64,000 nucleotides of DNA from an uncultured Microcaldota archaeon (GTDB taxonomy: Archaea; Micrarchaeota; Micrarchaeia; Burarchaeales; Fermentimicrarchaeaceae), in contig CAISET010000005.1 of assembly GCA_903884505.1 (NCBI GenBank), positions 1 to 64,000 of the forward strand, read 5' to 3'. A program made the translations under genes and the position numbers. The first letter of the stretch is position 1. Every line of letters begins with the position of its first letter. Below, piece after piece: positions 52,519 to 60,689 of the stretch. Under the pieces are notes generated by a model. The model had not been told where the DNA came from. It saw only the letters and a program-made list of their open reading frames with translations, and ran no database searches.

Positions 52519-53964
52519 TTAGGCCCGCTTCCAAGCGCATGGGGCGATGCGCACATAGCCTGCGGCCGCGAGCTGGGCATTGAGCCGGGTGCTGTTGCAA
52601 TAGAGGTATGTGACGGCGTAGGTGCAGTTTTGCGCAGCCGCCTCTTCCGCGATTCCGGCCTCGCTCCATTCCCAATGGATGTACTCCGGGTCGCCGCCAG
52701 CGTAGAAGAATGTCTGCGGGACGTCCACGACCACGGGCTCGTGCCGCACGTTCATCTCCTTCACGAGCTTCGCGGATTGGAATGGGAACTGCTCCGGAAA
52801 AGGCCAGCCCGTGGAATAGGCGGCATCGTATTGGTAGATGTTAAGGAGCAGCACCGCGGAGAGGACGAGCGCAATCGCGCCGGCTGCGGCCGCTTTCCCC
52901 GCAAGCTGGGAGGCCATGCCGTAGAGCTCGGCAAGCGGGATGGCTGCGAAAACGCAGAGCGAGTACCAGCCTGGGTAGTCGTAGTAGGGGTTCCCGGAGT
53001 AAAGCGACGGGTAGGCCAGGATTATCAGGTACCAGGCGAGCGCCCAGAGGAGCAGGATGCCGGATGGCTGGCGCATCCGCGGGTAAACATAGCGGAACGC
53101 CCCTGCCAGCGCGAGGACGAAGGTCGCGGCGCCGAGCTGAAGCGGAATGGAGAAGAGCGCAAGCAATGCGGACTGCGCTGCCGCGGCGATTCCGCCATCG
53201 AAGCGGCCGAAATACCATCCGACGCTGCCCCCGCCGCCGGAAAGGAATCCGTAGGAGTACCAGAGTGCGGCAGGGATGAACGGAACCAGCAGCAGGGCTG
53301 CGGCCTCCTTCTTCCTGAAATTAATTGCGCGGCGCTCGCATGCGAGCAGCAGGAGGGCTGGAAGCCCGAGGAGCATCGATGACTTGAATGCCATGGCCAC
53401 CGCGAGCATTAGCATCGCGGCCCACGCGGACCTGCGCGCCATGAGGAGGAGTGCAAGCAGGAGAAACAGCGTGGCCGGGCTTTCGAGCTGCACGCTCCTT
53501 GAGATGTAGATTATCCCGGGGGCGGCTGCGGCGAGGGCGGTGGCGAGCAATGCCGTCCTTTTTTCTGTGAGTTCCCTTGCTAGCAAGTAAAAGACCAGAA
53601 GCGAGAGCACTCCGCAGATGAAAACGGGCAGGCGCGCGGCGAGCTCGCTAACGCCGAGGAGATTGAATGAGGCGAATATCATCCACGGGAGCAGCGGCGT
53701 TGTGCTGAAGTCCCTACCCAGTTCGTCCATCTGCACGAGCGGCCCGTATTTGAAGAAATTAAGCGCTACGAGTGAGTAGTGCGCCTCGTTGAACGACTGC
53801 GGGCCCATGAACGGGTCTGCGATGCCATTCAGCCTTAGAAGGGAGCCAATGAGAAGGATTGCAAGAAGGAGCGCGAGCTCGCTTCGTTCGAATTTCACAA
53901 GAGCCGCCTTTGCGGGCGGCTGTTCGCGGGAAGGAATGCGGGTTCGCGCCTCTCGGATTTTCAT
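52519..53964 (-). CDS. GT39/PMT-like membrane glycosyltransferase (481 aa)
   Basis: After a basic N-terminal 25 residues come about 11 membrane helices. The first loop carries QSFNEAHYSLVALNFF, a variant of the donor-binding acidic motif, and later STTPLLPWMIF, matching the position of the family's PP motif. The helix pattern and length fit GT-C enzymes that use dolichol-phosphate sugars. Its ATG at 53964 directly follows the stop codon of the next GT gene (TAGATG), so the two are translationally coupled. Acceptor unknown. Confidence 0.83.
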   Translation of the reverse strand: MKIREARTRIPSREQPPAKAALVKFERSELALLLAILLIGSLLRLNGIADPFMGPQSFNEAHYSLVALNFFKYGPLVQMDELGRDFSTTPLLPWMIFASFNLLGVSELAARLPVFICGVLSLLVFYLLARELTEKRTALLATALAAAAPGIIYISRSVQLESPATLFLLLALLLMARRSAWAAMLMLAVAMAFKSSMLLGLPALLLLACERRAINFRKKEAAALLLVPFIPAALWYSYGFLSGGGGSVGWYFGRFDGGIAAAAQSALLALFSIPLQLGAATFVLALAGAFRYVYPRMRQPSGILLLWALAWYLIILAYPSLYSGNPYYDYPGWYSLCVFAAIPLAELYGMASQLAGKAAAAGAIALVLSAVLLLNIYQYDAAYSTGWPFPEQFPFQSAKLVKEMNVRHEPVVVDVPQTFFYAGGDPEYIHWEWSEAGIAEEAAAQNCTYAVTYLYCNSTRLNAQLAAAGYVRIAPCAWKRA

Positions 53965-55359
53965 CTAACCGGCCCTTTGGAGCGCGAACGAGGCGTCGCG
54001 GAAGATGTACACTGCGGAATAATGCCCACGGAGGTAGGCGTAAAGCGCGGGCGCATAGCCCTTCATCGTCTCATCCCGGTCGAATGCGGCGTCCGAGAGA
54101 TAGATGAGCCCGGGCCGGGTTGCCTCGAGGTCCGAAATCGTCCGCGCCTCGGACCTTTCGTTCATGACCCACTGGGGGGTGCTGATATAGTAGGAGGCAG
54201 GCAGGCGGTCCGCATAGACGTAGAGCTGCGGCCTGAACGCGTAGGCTGCGATGCGCTCGCCGGGCTGCGTGTGCGATGAGAAGTATGCGCCTATCGCTAT
54301 TTCGCCTGCCGTCTCGTCCCTGAATGCCGACTGCAGCAGGAGCGCGAAGAGGGCGGCGAACGAAAGCATCGCGAGCGCTGGCAGGAGCCATTCCCGCAGC
54401 GTGGCGGAAAACCCGCGCAGCGGGGCGCAAGCAACGCGGCCGAACATCACCGCGAGCGGGGGCAGGCTGGGAAGGAAATGGAATATGTCGAGGCGCGGGA
54501 ATGCGAAGAGCAGGGAGGACGCGAACCACGCGAGAAGGATTATGTCCTCCGCCTTCGCCTTTCTGCGCGCCATGCCCGCGAACGCCAGCGCAGCCGGCAT
54601 GCTCAGGAAGAGGATGAGCCACTCGTAGGGCAGCAGGGAAAGCTTGGCAAAGCCCTGCGTCTCAAGGAGGTTGAAGGCGGTCGAATAATAGGCGAACTCG
54701 AAAAGGGCGCCGTTTGCGAGGAACCATGCCGCAGCGATTGCAACTGGCAGCAGGAGCCACGCCGCGAATCTCGCGGCATCCTTCGGGCCTGAGCTGCGGG
54801 CGACGAAAAACGCCGCGAGGGCTGCGAAGATTATCGCCTGCGGCTTGAGCAGGAGCGAGAGGCCTGCGGCGATGCCGCAGAGCGCCAGTGCGCGCCGGCT
54901 TCCGCTTTCCCGCCAGTCAAGCAGCGCATATGCCGAAGCAGCGAGCGAGAGCGCGAGGAACGGCTCGATGACGAACCAGACCCCGCAGCAGAGAATTTCG
55001 AAGCCGGCGTAGAAGATTGCGGCTGCGACCGCTGCGCGGCTTCCATAGAGCTTCCGCGCCAGGAGGAAGACGATGGCGGTCGTTGCCAGCTGCGCGAGGA
55101 GGGTGAGCGAGCGCACGACTGGCATGCTCGCGCCGAAGAGCCTCACCGGAACGAGTGCGATGAACTCGATGAGCGGGGGATGGTTGTCGAAAAAGTCGCG
55201 GTATATCACCAGGCCATTCGAGGTAAGCCAGGAGTATGCGAGGAAATGCCCCTCGTCGTTGAAGAGGAAGGACCTGAGCATGCTCGCGTGGAGCGCAAGC
55301 TGCGTGGCGAGGACGAGCGCGAGGACGAGCGCAACGAACCTGGCTTCCCCGGATTTCAT
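53965..55359 (-). CDS. GT39/PMT-like membrane glycosyltransferase (464 aa)
   Basis: A polytopic GT-C enzyme. The first outer loop has FNDEGHFLAYSWL and the next DFFDNHPPLIEFIA, which together match the catalytic and donor-binding loops of PMT/ArnT-like proteins. About 11 helices are seen. The ATG at 55359 is 44 bases from the divergent dolichol-phosphate-mannose synthase-like gene; TATA-like TTTTAACC near 55385 would give a leaderless mRNA. It probably uses the donor made by that neighbour. Confidence 0.85.
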   Translation of the reverse strand: MKSGEARFVALVLALVLATQLALHASMLRSFLFNDEGHFLAYSWLTSNGLVIYRDFFDNHPPLIEFIALVPVRLFGASMPVVRSLTLLAQLATTAIVFLLARKLYGSRAAVAAAIFYAGFEILCCGVWFVIEPFLALSLAASAYALLDWRESGSRRALALCGIAAGLSLLLKPQAIIFAALAAFFVARSSGPKDAARFAAWLLLPVAIAAAWFLANGALFEFAYYSTAFNLLETQGFAKLSLLPYEWLILFLSMPAALAFAGMARRKAKAEDIILLAWFASSLLFAFPRLDIFHFLPSLPPLAVMFGRVACAPLRGFSATLREWLLPALAMLSFAALFALLLQSAFRDETAGEIAIGAYFSSHTQPGERIAAYAFRPQLYVYADRLPASYYISTPQWVMNERSEARTISDLEATRPGLIYLSDAAFDRDETMKGYAPALYAYLRGHYSAVYIFRDASFALQRAG

Positions 55360-55403
55360 CGAAGGTTTTTATTAGCTGGTGGTTAAAACCGATTCGGTTC
55401 GAG

Positions 55404-56099
55404 ATGCCGGATTTTACTGTAGTCATACCGACGCTCAACGAGCGCGGGACCATAACGGGGCTCCTGAAGGAGCTGCGCTCGCTCTATCCCTCCGCGAAGG
55501 TTATAGTCGCGGATGACGGCTCCCGGGACGGGACGCAGAAGGCGGTTTTGCAGGTTGCAAGGAAGGACAGGCGCATAAGTCTTTTGGACAGGAGCGAATC
55601 GGAAGCCCACGGCCTGACCGCGAGCGTGCTCGATGCAGCGGGGCTTGCCAAGACGGATTTTATCGTGGTGATGGACGGGGACCTGCAACATCCGCCTGAG
55701 AAGGTTGGCGACCTTGTCGGCGAATTGGCCAGGGGCGCGGATGTTGCTGTCGCTTACAGAGTGGGGGTTGAGGGAGCGTGGCCTTTCGAGAGAAGGGTGA
55801 TGTCGAAAGGGGCAGAGCTTCTCGGGGCTGCCGCGCTTGCCGTGCGCGGTGCGCCCCAGTGCAGGGACGTGCTCTCGGGATTCTTCGCGGCGCGGGCCGC
55901 GCTGCTCAGGGATGCCGCAAGGAGGCATCCGAATAGGTTCGAGCTTGAGGGCTACAAGGTCCTTTTCGACCTGCTGAAGGCGCTTCCGCGCGATGCGGTT
56001 GTCGCGGAAGTCCCGTATGTCTTCAACCAGCGGCGCTCCGGGAGCTCGAAGATAGGGCTGATGCACATCGGCGCATTCCTGCGCTCCCTGGTGAGATGA
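55404..56099 (+). CDS. Dolichol-phosphate mannosyltransferase-like GT2 (231 aa)
   Basis: GT2 enzyme of the DPM1 type. The N-terminus TVVIPTLNERGTITGLLKEL, ADDGSRDGT for nucleotide-sugar binding, the VMDGDLQHPPEK motif that is diagnostic for DPM1-like proteins, and DVLSGFFAARA are all present. There is no C-terminal membrane segment, as in archaeal soluble DPM1 forms. It would transfer mannose (or a similar sugar) from its nucleotide form to dolichol phosphate, feeding the GT39-like enzymes encoded around it. A TATA-like TTTTTATT near 55366-55373 gives a short leader. It overlaps the next gene by four bases. Confidence 0.92.
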   Translation: MPDFTVVIPTLNERGTITGLLKELRSLYPSAKVIVADDGSRDGTQKAVLQVARKDRRISLLDRSESEAHGLTASVLDAAGLAKTDFIVVMDGDLQHPPEKVGDLVGELARGADVAVAYRVGVEGAWPFERRVMSKGAELLGAAALAVRGAPQCRDVLSGFFAARAALLRDAARRHPNRFELEGYKVLFDLLKALPRDAVVAEVPYVFNQRRSGSSKIGLMHIGAFLRSLVR

Positions 56100-58123
56100 T
56101 GCGCCATGATGCGCATGCAGCGGTAATTGTGCTTTATCTCCTGATTGCGCTGGGCTTCACCTTTCCGCTCGCGCTTCACCTGCTTGACGCGGTGCCCGGA
56201 ACCGGGATATGGAACGATGAATTTGCGTTCATGTGGAACCTGCAATGGGCCAAGACATCCCTGCTCGGGCTGCATACGTCGCCATTTTTCACGGACTACC
56301 TGCTCTACCCGCACGGCGAATATTTCTATCTCGGCACGCTCAGCATACTGAACGGATTGATTTCGATACCGCTCCAGCTCGCGCTCGGGGTTGTGGGCGC
56401 ATACAACCTGCTCGTAATCTTCTACCTCGTGCTCGGGGCATATGGCGCGTTCCTCCTTGGCCGCCACTTCGTGAAGGACGGGATTGCCGCCTTCCTCTCC
56501 GGGCTCATATTCGGCTTTTCGCCGTATTTCGTGCATGTCCTGCATGGCCACCTCAACCTGCTGGCAGCCGCATGGCTTCCGCTTTTCGCGCTCTTTTTTG
56601 CGAAATCGTTTGAGGAGAAGGGCGCGAAGAATCCCGCCATCGCCGGGCTGCTGCTTGCCGTGATAGGCTTCACGGACTGGCAGGTGTTCATGTATGCGCT
56701 CATGCTTGCGGCTGCGTTCGCCGCTGCCAGGCTCTGGCTTTTCAGGGGAAAGCATTCCGGAAGCGCACTTCTCAGGGCGGGCGCCGGAATCGCGCTCGGG
56801 TGCATGCTCGTTTCCCCGCTCGCGGTTGCCGCATTCGCAGAGGCCGTTTCCGGGGAGCACGAGCTGCCGAGTGCCGGGGAGCGGCTCTTCTTCTCCCTCG
56901 ACTTGGCCGACCTCGTGTCGCCGCCCCAGTTTGGCACGCTTCTCCGCGCAGTGGACGTCCTGAAAGGCACCACGCCACCCTCGCTCTGGACCGAGAACGC
57001 CGGCTACCTGGGGATTGTTGCGCTCACTGCGTCGCTCATCGCGTTCTTCAATGTCAGGAAAAGGGAGGTGAAGGCCTGGGCGCTTGTCGCGGCGCTGTTC
57101 GCGGTCCTTTCGCTCGGCCCAGTGCTGCACGTATTCTGGTTCAATACGGGGATTCCGCTCCCGACCGCGCTGCTCCAGATGATGCCAGCCGCATCCCTGA
57201 CGAGGGTTTCCTCGCGCTTCATAATCGTGGCTGTGCTGGCGCTCTCGGTCCTCGCAGCGTATGGCTTCCTTTTCTTCGCGAAAGCCGCAAGGGGGAAGAA
57301 GGGGCTGTTCGCAGGCGTTGCCGCGCTCATGATACTCATCGAGCTGATTCCGGCGCCCATCGCGCTCAATAGGACGGATGCGGTGCCCGCGTTCTATTAC
57401 ACGCTTGCGAAAGAGCAGGGCGATTTTGCGGTGCTCGAGGTGCCGCCCATGGCTTCGGATGCGGCGGGCGGCCGGTATATACAGGTTTACTCGTATTACC
57501 AGACAATCCATGGAAAGCGGCGCGTGGATGGCGGTTCGAATGTCCCGTCCGCGCACATGTATTGGTTTCTGGCAAACACTGCATTCATTTCCCAATTCTG
57601 CAGCCCCATGCTGCCCGACGTGCTTTCACAGGGAGCGGGGTTCGAGAGCGACCTGCTCGCGCACTACAACATAAGGTACATCGTGCTGCACAGGAGCTTT
57701 TTGGATGCGGAGGAATCCGCGTTTTACGGCAAGCTGCTGCGCGATTCGCTCGGCCCGCCCGTTTATGATGACGGGGATGTTGCCGCGTATCGCGCAGGGG
57801 CGCCTTCAGGCAGGCCTTTCGCCACGCTCGCGGACGGCTGGAGCCCGCGGCGCGCTGGCGGCTGGGGAACGGTGCGCGAAACGGACGGCAATGCCACAAT
57901 CACGCTTGTCTCCCCTTCGCCGCACACCTTCCGCCTCCGGTTCGAAGGATGGGTGGAAAAGCCGCAGGTGATAAGGATTATGGCCGATGGTAGGGAAATC
58001 AAGTCCGTCAATGCGGATGGCTGGTTCGACTTCGGGGCCGAGGCCGGCTCGCAGGGAGGGGAAACGGGATTGGAGATTGATTCTGGCGGGAAAGCATTCT
58101 TCACGCGCGTAGATGCGCGGTGA
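56096..58123 (+). CDS. Polytopic GT-C-like membrane protein (675 aa)
   Basis: About 12 helices and a soluble C-terminal extracellular domain of some 220 residues. The first loop has TGIWNDEFAFMWNLQW, with the Asp-Glu pair expected of GT-C enzymes, and HGEYFYLGTLSILNG. The later outer domain (ARGKKGLF onward, FAVLEVPPMASDA) resembles that of YfhO-like or other large GT-C proteins. It overlaps the DPM1-like gene by ATGA and so is coupled to it. Likely to add or process surface glycan; precise reaction unknown. Confidence 0.82.
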   Translation: MMRHDAHAAVIVLYLLIALGFTFPLALHLLDAVPGTGIWNDEFAFMWNLQWAKTSLLGLHTSPFFTDYLLYPHGEYFYLGTLSILNGLISIPLQLALGVVGAYNLLVIFYLVLGAYGAFLLGRHFVKDGIAAFLSGLIFGFSPYFVHVLHGHLNLLAAAWLPLFALFFAKSFEEKGAKNPAIAGLLLAVIGFTDWQVFMYALMLAAAFAAARLWLFRGKHSGSALLRAGAGIALGCMLVSPLAVAAFAEAVSGEHELPSAGERLFFSLDLADLVSPPQFGTLLRAVDVLKGTTPPSLWTENAGYLGIVALTASLIAFFNVRKREVKAWALVAALFAVLSLGPVLHVFWFNTGIPLPTALLQMMPAASLTRVSSRFIIVAVLALSVLAAYGFLFFAKAARGKKGLFAGVAALMILIELIPAPIALNRTDAVPAFYYTLAKEQGDFAVLEVPPMASDAAGGRYIQVYSYYQTIHGKRRVDGGSNVPSAHMYWFLANTAFISQFCSPMLPDVLSQGAGFESDLLAHYNIRYIVLHRSFLDAEESAFYGKLLRDSLGPPVYDDGDVAAYRAGAPSGRPFATLADGWSPRRAGGWGTVRETDGNATITLVSPSPHTFRLRFEGWVEKPQVIRIMADGREIKSVNADGWFDFGAEAGSQGGETGLEIDSGGKAFFTRVDAR

Positions 58124-58127
58124 AACC

Positions 58128-59216
58128 ATGGCTGCGGAAAAATATTTAATGGGGCGCAAGGGGCGACTTGTGAAGAAGCCCTTGGTCAGCATCGTGATAC
58201 CTTCCTACAATGCGGAGCGGACGCTCGCCGCGTGCATCGAGTCCGCGCTTGCGCAGGATTACCCGGAAAAGGAGGTGATAGTCTCGGACAATGCTTCCAA
58301 GGATGGGTCGTTCGGAATCGCAAAGAGCTATGAAAAGCTTGGCGTGAAGGTCCTGCGCAATGACCGCAACTGGGGGCTCGCGGTTAATCTGAACCGCGCC
58401 ATAAAGAGGGCGCGGGGCGGCTTCATCCTCGCACTGCAGGACGACTGCGTGCTCATAGGGAAGGACTGGGTTTCCCGCGCGATGAGGCGTTTCAGGAGCA
58501 AAAAGGTCGCCGGCGTTTCCGGCAAGATAGTCGAGGACCTGGGCGGGTTCGGCTTCTGGGACAGGATTTTCCGCGTGCTGGACCGGATTGCCGCCGCGTC
58601 GGACGCGGTCGAGGAGGTTCCCTTCATAGAGAACAGGTGCAGCGTCTATGCGGGGGACGCGCTCATGGCGGCCGGGGGATTCAGCGAGTCCTACTCCGAG
58701 AATGCCGGCGAAGACCAGGACCTCTGCTATCATCTGCGCGAGAAGGGGTTCAGGTTCGTGCTCGACCGCTCACTCAAGGCGATACACGATTATACCGTAC
58801 ACCAGGGCTCGTTCCTCGGGGATTTGCGCCATGAGGCCTTATACGGGAGGGCTGCTGCGCAGCTTGCGCTGAGGCATCCCCTTTCGCTCGCCGGAAACGT
58901 ATCCTACGGGGCGGACCTCGGGGGGAGGTCCCGCTACCGCGCCTCGATAATCGCCTTCGTGCTGCTGTTTCTCGCCTTCGCCGCGCTGCTTCCGTTCCAG
59001 TTCCAGATTGGCGCCGCGCTCCTGGCAATGCTGGCCGCTGCCCGGATATTGTATTTCGCCTGGACTTGCGCCCCCCATATCGGGATTATCGGGTGGAACG
59101 GGGCCCTTGTTTTCCCGTTCGTGGGCCTGCTCGTCGACTTCATCTATTTTTACGGGGGCCTGCTGGGCGCCCTCGAGTCGGTTGCGACAAGAGGTAGCCG
59201 GGGGCGGCGCCGGTGA
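58128..59216 (+). CDS. GT2 family glycosyltransferase with C-terminal membrane helices (362 aa)
   Basis: Typical GT-A fold: VSIVIPSYNAERTLAACIES, SDNASKDGS, LALQDDCVLIGKDWV with the metal-binding Asp pair, and ENAGEDQDLCYHLREKGF with the catalytic ED. Three C-terminal helices (about residues 270-345) anchor it in the membrane. The ATG at 58128 is chosen because GGTGA lies four bases upstream; an ATG at 58113 is in frame but would overlap the previous gene. Its last 77 bases overlap the end of the convergent methylthiotransferase gene. Confidence 0.88.
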   Translation: MAAEKYLMGRKGRLVKKPLVSIVIPSYNAERTLAACIESALAQDYPEKEVIVSDNASKDGSFGIAKSYEKLGVKVLRNDRNWGLAVNLNRAIKRARGGFILALQDDCVLIGKDWVSRAMRRFRSKKVAGVSGKIVEDLGGFGFWDRIFRVLDRIAAASDAVEEVPFIENRCSVYAGDALMAAGGFSESYSENAGEDQDLCYHLREKGFRFVLDRSLKAIHDYTVHQGSFLGDLRHEALYGRAAAQLALRHPLSLAGNVSYGADLGGRSRYRASIIAFVLLFLAFAALLPFQFQIGAALLAMLAAARILYFAWTCAPHIGIIGWNGALVFPFVGLLVDFIYFYGGLLGALESVATRGSRGRRR

Positions 59217-60441
59217 TTTTTACGGCTACGGACCCGCCCGGCTTTGCGCTCCCGAGTGCGACCTGCTTGTAGGAGTCCGTCCTCCCCGAGAATCCCTTCT
59301 TTTGCCGCTCGGTCACGAGAACGCGGAAGGGTTTGCCAATCATCTTCCCGTTCTTCTCCAGGGAAATTTTCCTGCAGAGCGCCGAGGTTATTTCGCTTCT
59401 CCTTTTTACTTCGCTGTTTGGGAGCTGCTTCAGCTTCGCCGCATGCGTGAACGGGCGCGGGGTGAATTTTGAGACGTTCACGATGTCGAACCTTATTTTT
59501 CCCAGCAAACGCAGCGTATCCTCGAACGCAGCCGCGCTCTCAGTTGGATAACCGACGATTATGTCGGTCGCAACCGTAATCTCCGGAAATTCCTTCCTGA
59601 AAGCGCGCATCACCTTCTCGAAATCCTTCACGGAATAGTTCCTCCGCATGTCCTTCAGCACCGCATCGTTGCCGCTCTGCACAGGGATGTGGATGAACTT
59701 GTAGATTTTTGGCGAGCGGAATGCGGCGAGCAGGTCCGGCAGCATGCTGAGCGCGTGCTCGGGGTTCATCATGCCCACGCGAACCCTGAAGTCGCCGGGA
59801 ATTGCGTCGATGCGGTGGAGAAGGCGGGCGAGGTTCGTCCCATTTTCCTTCCCATATGCGCCCGTGTCCTGCGCAGTGAGCTGGATTTCCTTGCAGCCCT
59901 TCTTCACGCATTTCCCAACCTCGGCAACGATTGCATCTTCTGGGTAGCTGCGCAGCGCGCCCCTTGCGATTTTCGTGGCGCAGAACGAGCAGGCGCCAAG
60001 GCAGCCTTCCGCAATTGGCACCTTTGCTATTATGCTCCCGCGCAGCCTCGGGAGCCCTAGCTTCTCTTCCTCCTTGTCGAAGAATTCAATCCGCCGTCCC
60101 CTCATCGCGGCCTTCACCGCCTCTGCGACGTGCGTGAGGGAGCGGGTCCCGACGATTGGCGCGCGTGGGGCGTATTTCCTGATGAGCCCCAAGTCCGCCT
60201 CTGGGATGCAGCCTGCGATTACGAGCTTCTTGCGCGCTGCAACAAGCCGCCGTATCTCGTGCATTATCTTCTGCTCCGTAGCGCCCTTCACGGTGCAGGT
60301 ATTGAGGATGATGGCGTCGGCCTTATCCGGGCCGGAGGCGAGCTTCATGCCATCCGCCAATAATACCCCTGCCATCACCTCGGAATCGGACTGGTTCATT
60401 GTGCAGCCGTAGGTTTTGATGAAAACTCGCGCCTTTGGCAT
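59140..60441 (-). CDS. MiaB-like tRNA methylthiotransferase, archaeal MtaB/CDKAL1 type (433 aa)
   Basis: Radical SAM enzyme that adds a methylthio group at tRNA A37, probably to t6A. The N-terminal UPF0004 domain has three cluster-binding cysteines in YGCTMNQSDSE, NTCTVK and AGCIPE. The radical SAM motif is C147-LGA-C151-SF-C154. The HIPVQSGND segment and a C-terminal TRAM domain (about 370-425) complete the family pattern. ATG at 60441, leaderless from TATA-like CTTTTATTTC near 60470. Bacterial RimO, which modifies uS12, is a relative, but archaeal sequence and context favour the tRNA enzyme. Confidence 0.93.
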   Translation of the reverse strand: MPKARVFIKTYGCTMNQSDSEVMAGVLLADGMKLASGPDKADAIILNTCTVKGATEQKIMHEIRRLVAARKKLVIAGCIPEADLGLIRKYAPRAPIVGTRSLTHVAEAVKAAMRGRRIEFFDKEEEKLGLPRLRGSIIAKVPIAEGCLGACSFCATKIARGALRSYPEDAIVAEVGKCVKKGCKEIQLTAQDTGAYGKENGTNLARLLHRIDAIPGDFRVRVGMMNPEHALSMLPDLLAAFRSPKIYKFIHIPVQSGNDAVLKDMRRNYSVKDFEKVMRAFRKEFPEITVATDIIVGYPTESAAAFEDTLRLLGKIRFDIVNVSKFTPRPFTHAAKLKQLPNSEVKRRSEITSALCRKISLEKNGKMIGKPFRVLVTERQKKGFSGRTDSYKQVALGSAKPGGSVAVKITGAAPGYLLSQPTRGRPAGPRKNR

Positions 60442-60484
60442 GTGGTTTAAAATGGTTGGCGCAGAAATAAAAGGGTTCTTCGAA

Positions 60485-60490
60485 GGAGGT
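60485..60490 (+). promoter_or_regulatory. Full GGAGGT Shine-Dalgarno of the zinc-finger gene
   Basis: GGAGGT lies seven bases before the ATG at 60498; one of the strongest ribosome-binding sites in the window. A TATA-like GGTTTAAAATGG at 60443-60454 would start the mRNA near 60474. Confidence 0.6.
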
Positions 60491-60497
60491 TTTTGGA

Positions 60498-60689
60498 ATG
60501 CCCATAATCATATGCGAAAGGTGCTCTGCCGAGACGCATGAGCCGGAAAAGTGCAAGTCATGCGGAAAGAAAATCTGCAGGAATTGCGTGAAGTCGATGA
60601 AGAAGCTCCACAAGCTGGAGCGCATCGCAATCTGCAAGGACTGCTGGGGAGACATGGCTAAAAGAAGCAAGTTCAAGTCGGCGAGATAG
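60498..60689 (+). CDS. Small treble-clef-like zinc-finger protein (63 aa)
   Basis: Four CxxC pairs in 63 residues: CERC, CKSC, CRNC and CKDC, enough for two zinc ions in a FYVE/B-box-like treble-clef arrangement, followed by a basic C-terminus (AKRSKFKSAR). Small archaeal proteins of this sort often bind RNA or ribosomes, but no partner is evident. The ATG has a strong ribosome-binding site. The gene is divergent from the methylthiotransferase and its stop codon abuts that of convergent ileS. Confidence 0.85.
   Translation: MPIIICERCSAETHEPEKCKSCGKKICRNCVKSMKKLHKLERIAICKDCWGDMAKRSKFKSAR

Noticed and set aside
55383-57595. Minus-strand open frames of 227 and 547 residues opposite the DPM1-like and GT-C genes
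   Set aside because: Antisense shadows of two clear plus-strand glycosyltransferase genes.
59140-60441. RimO-type uS12 methylthiotransferase explaining the uS12 change
   Set aside because: Sequence pattern and archaeal origin favour the tRNA-modifying MtaB/CDKAL1 type, and the Asp that RimO modifies is Ser here.
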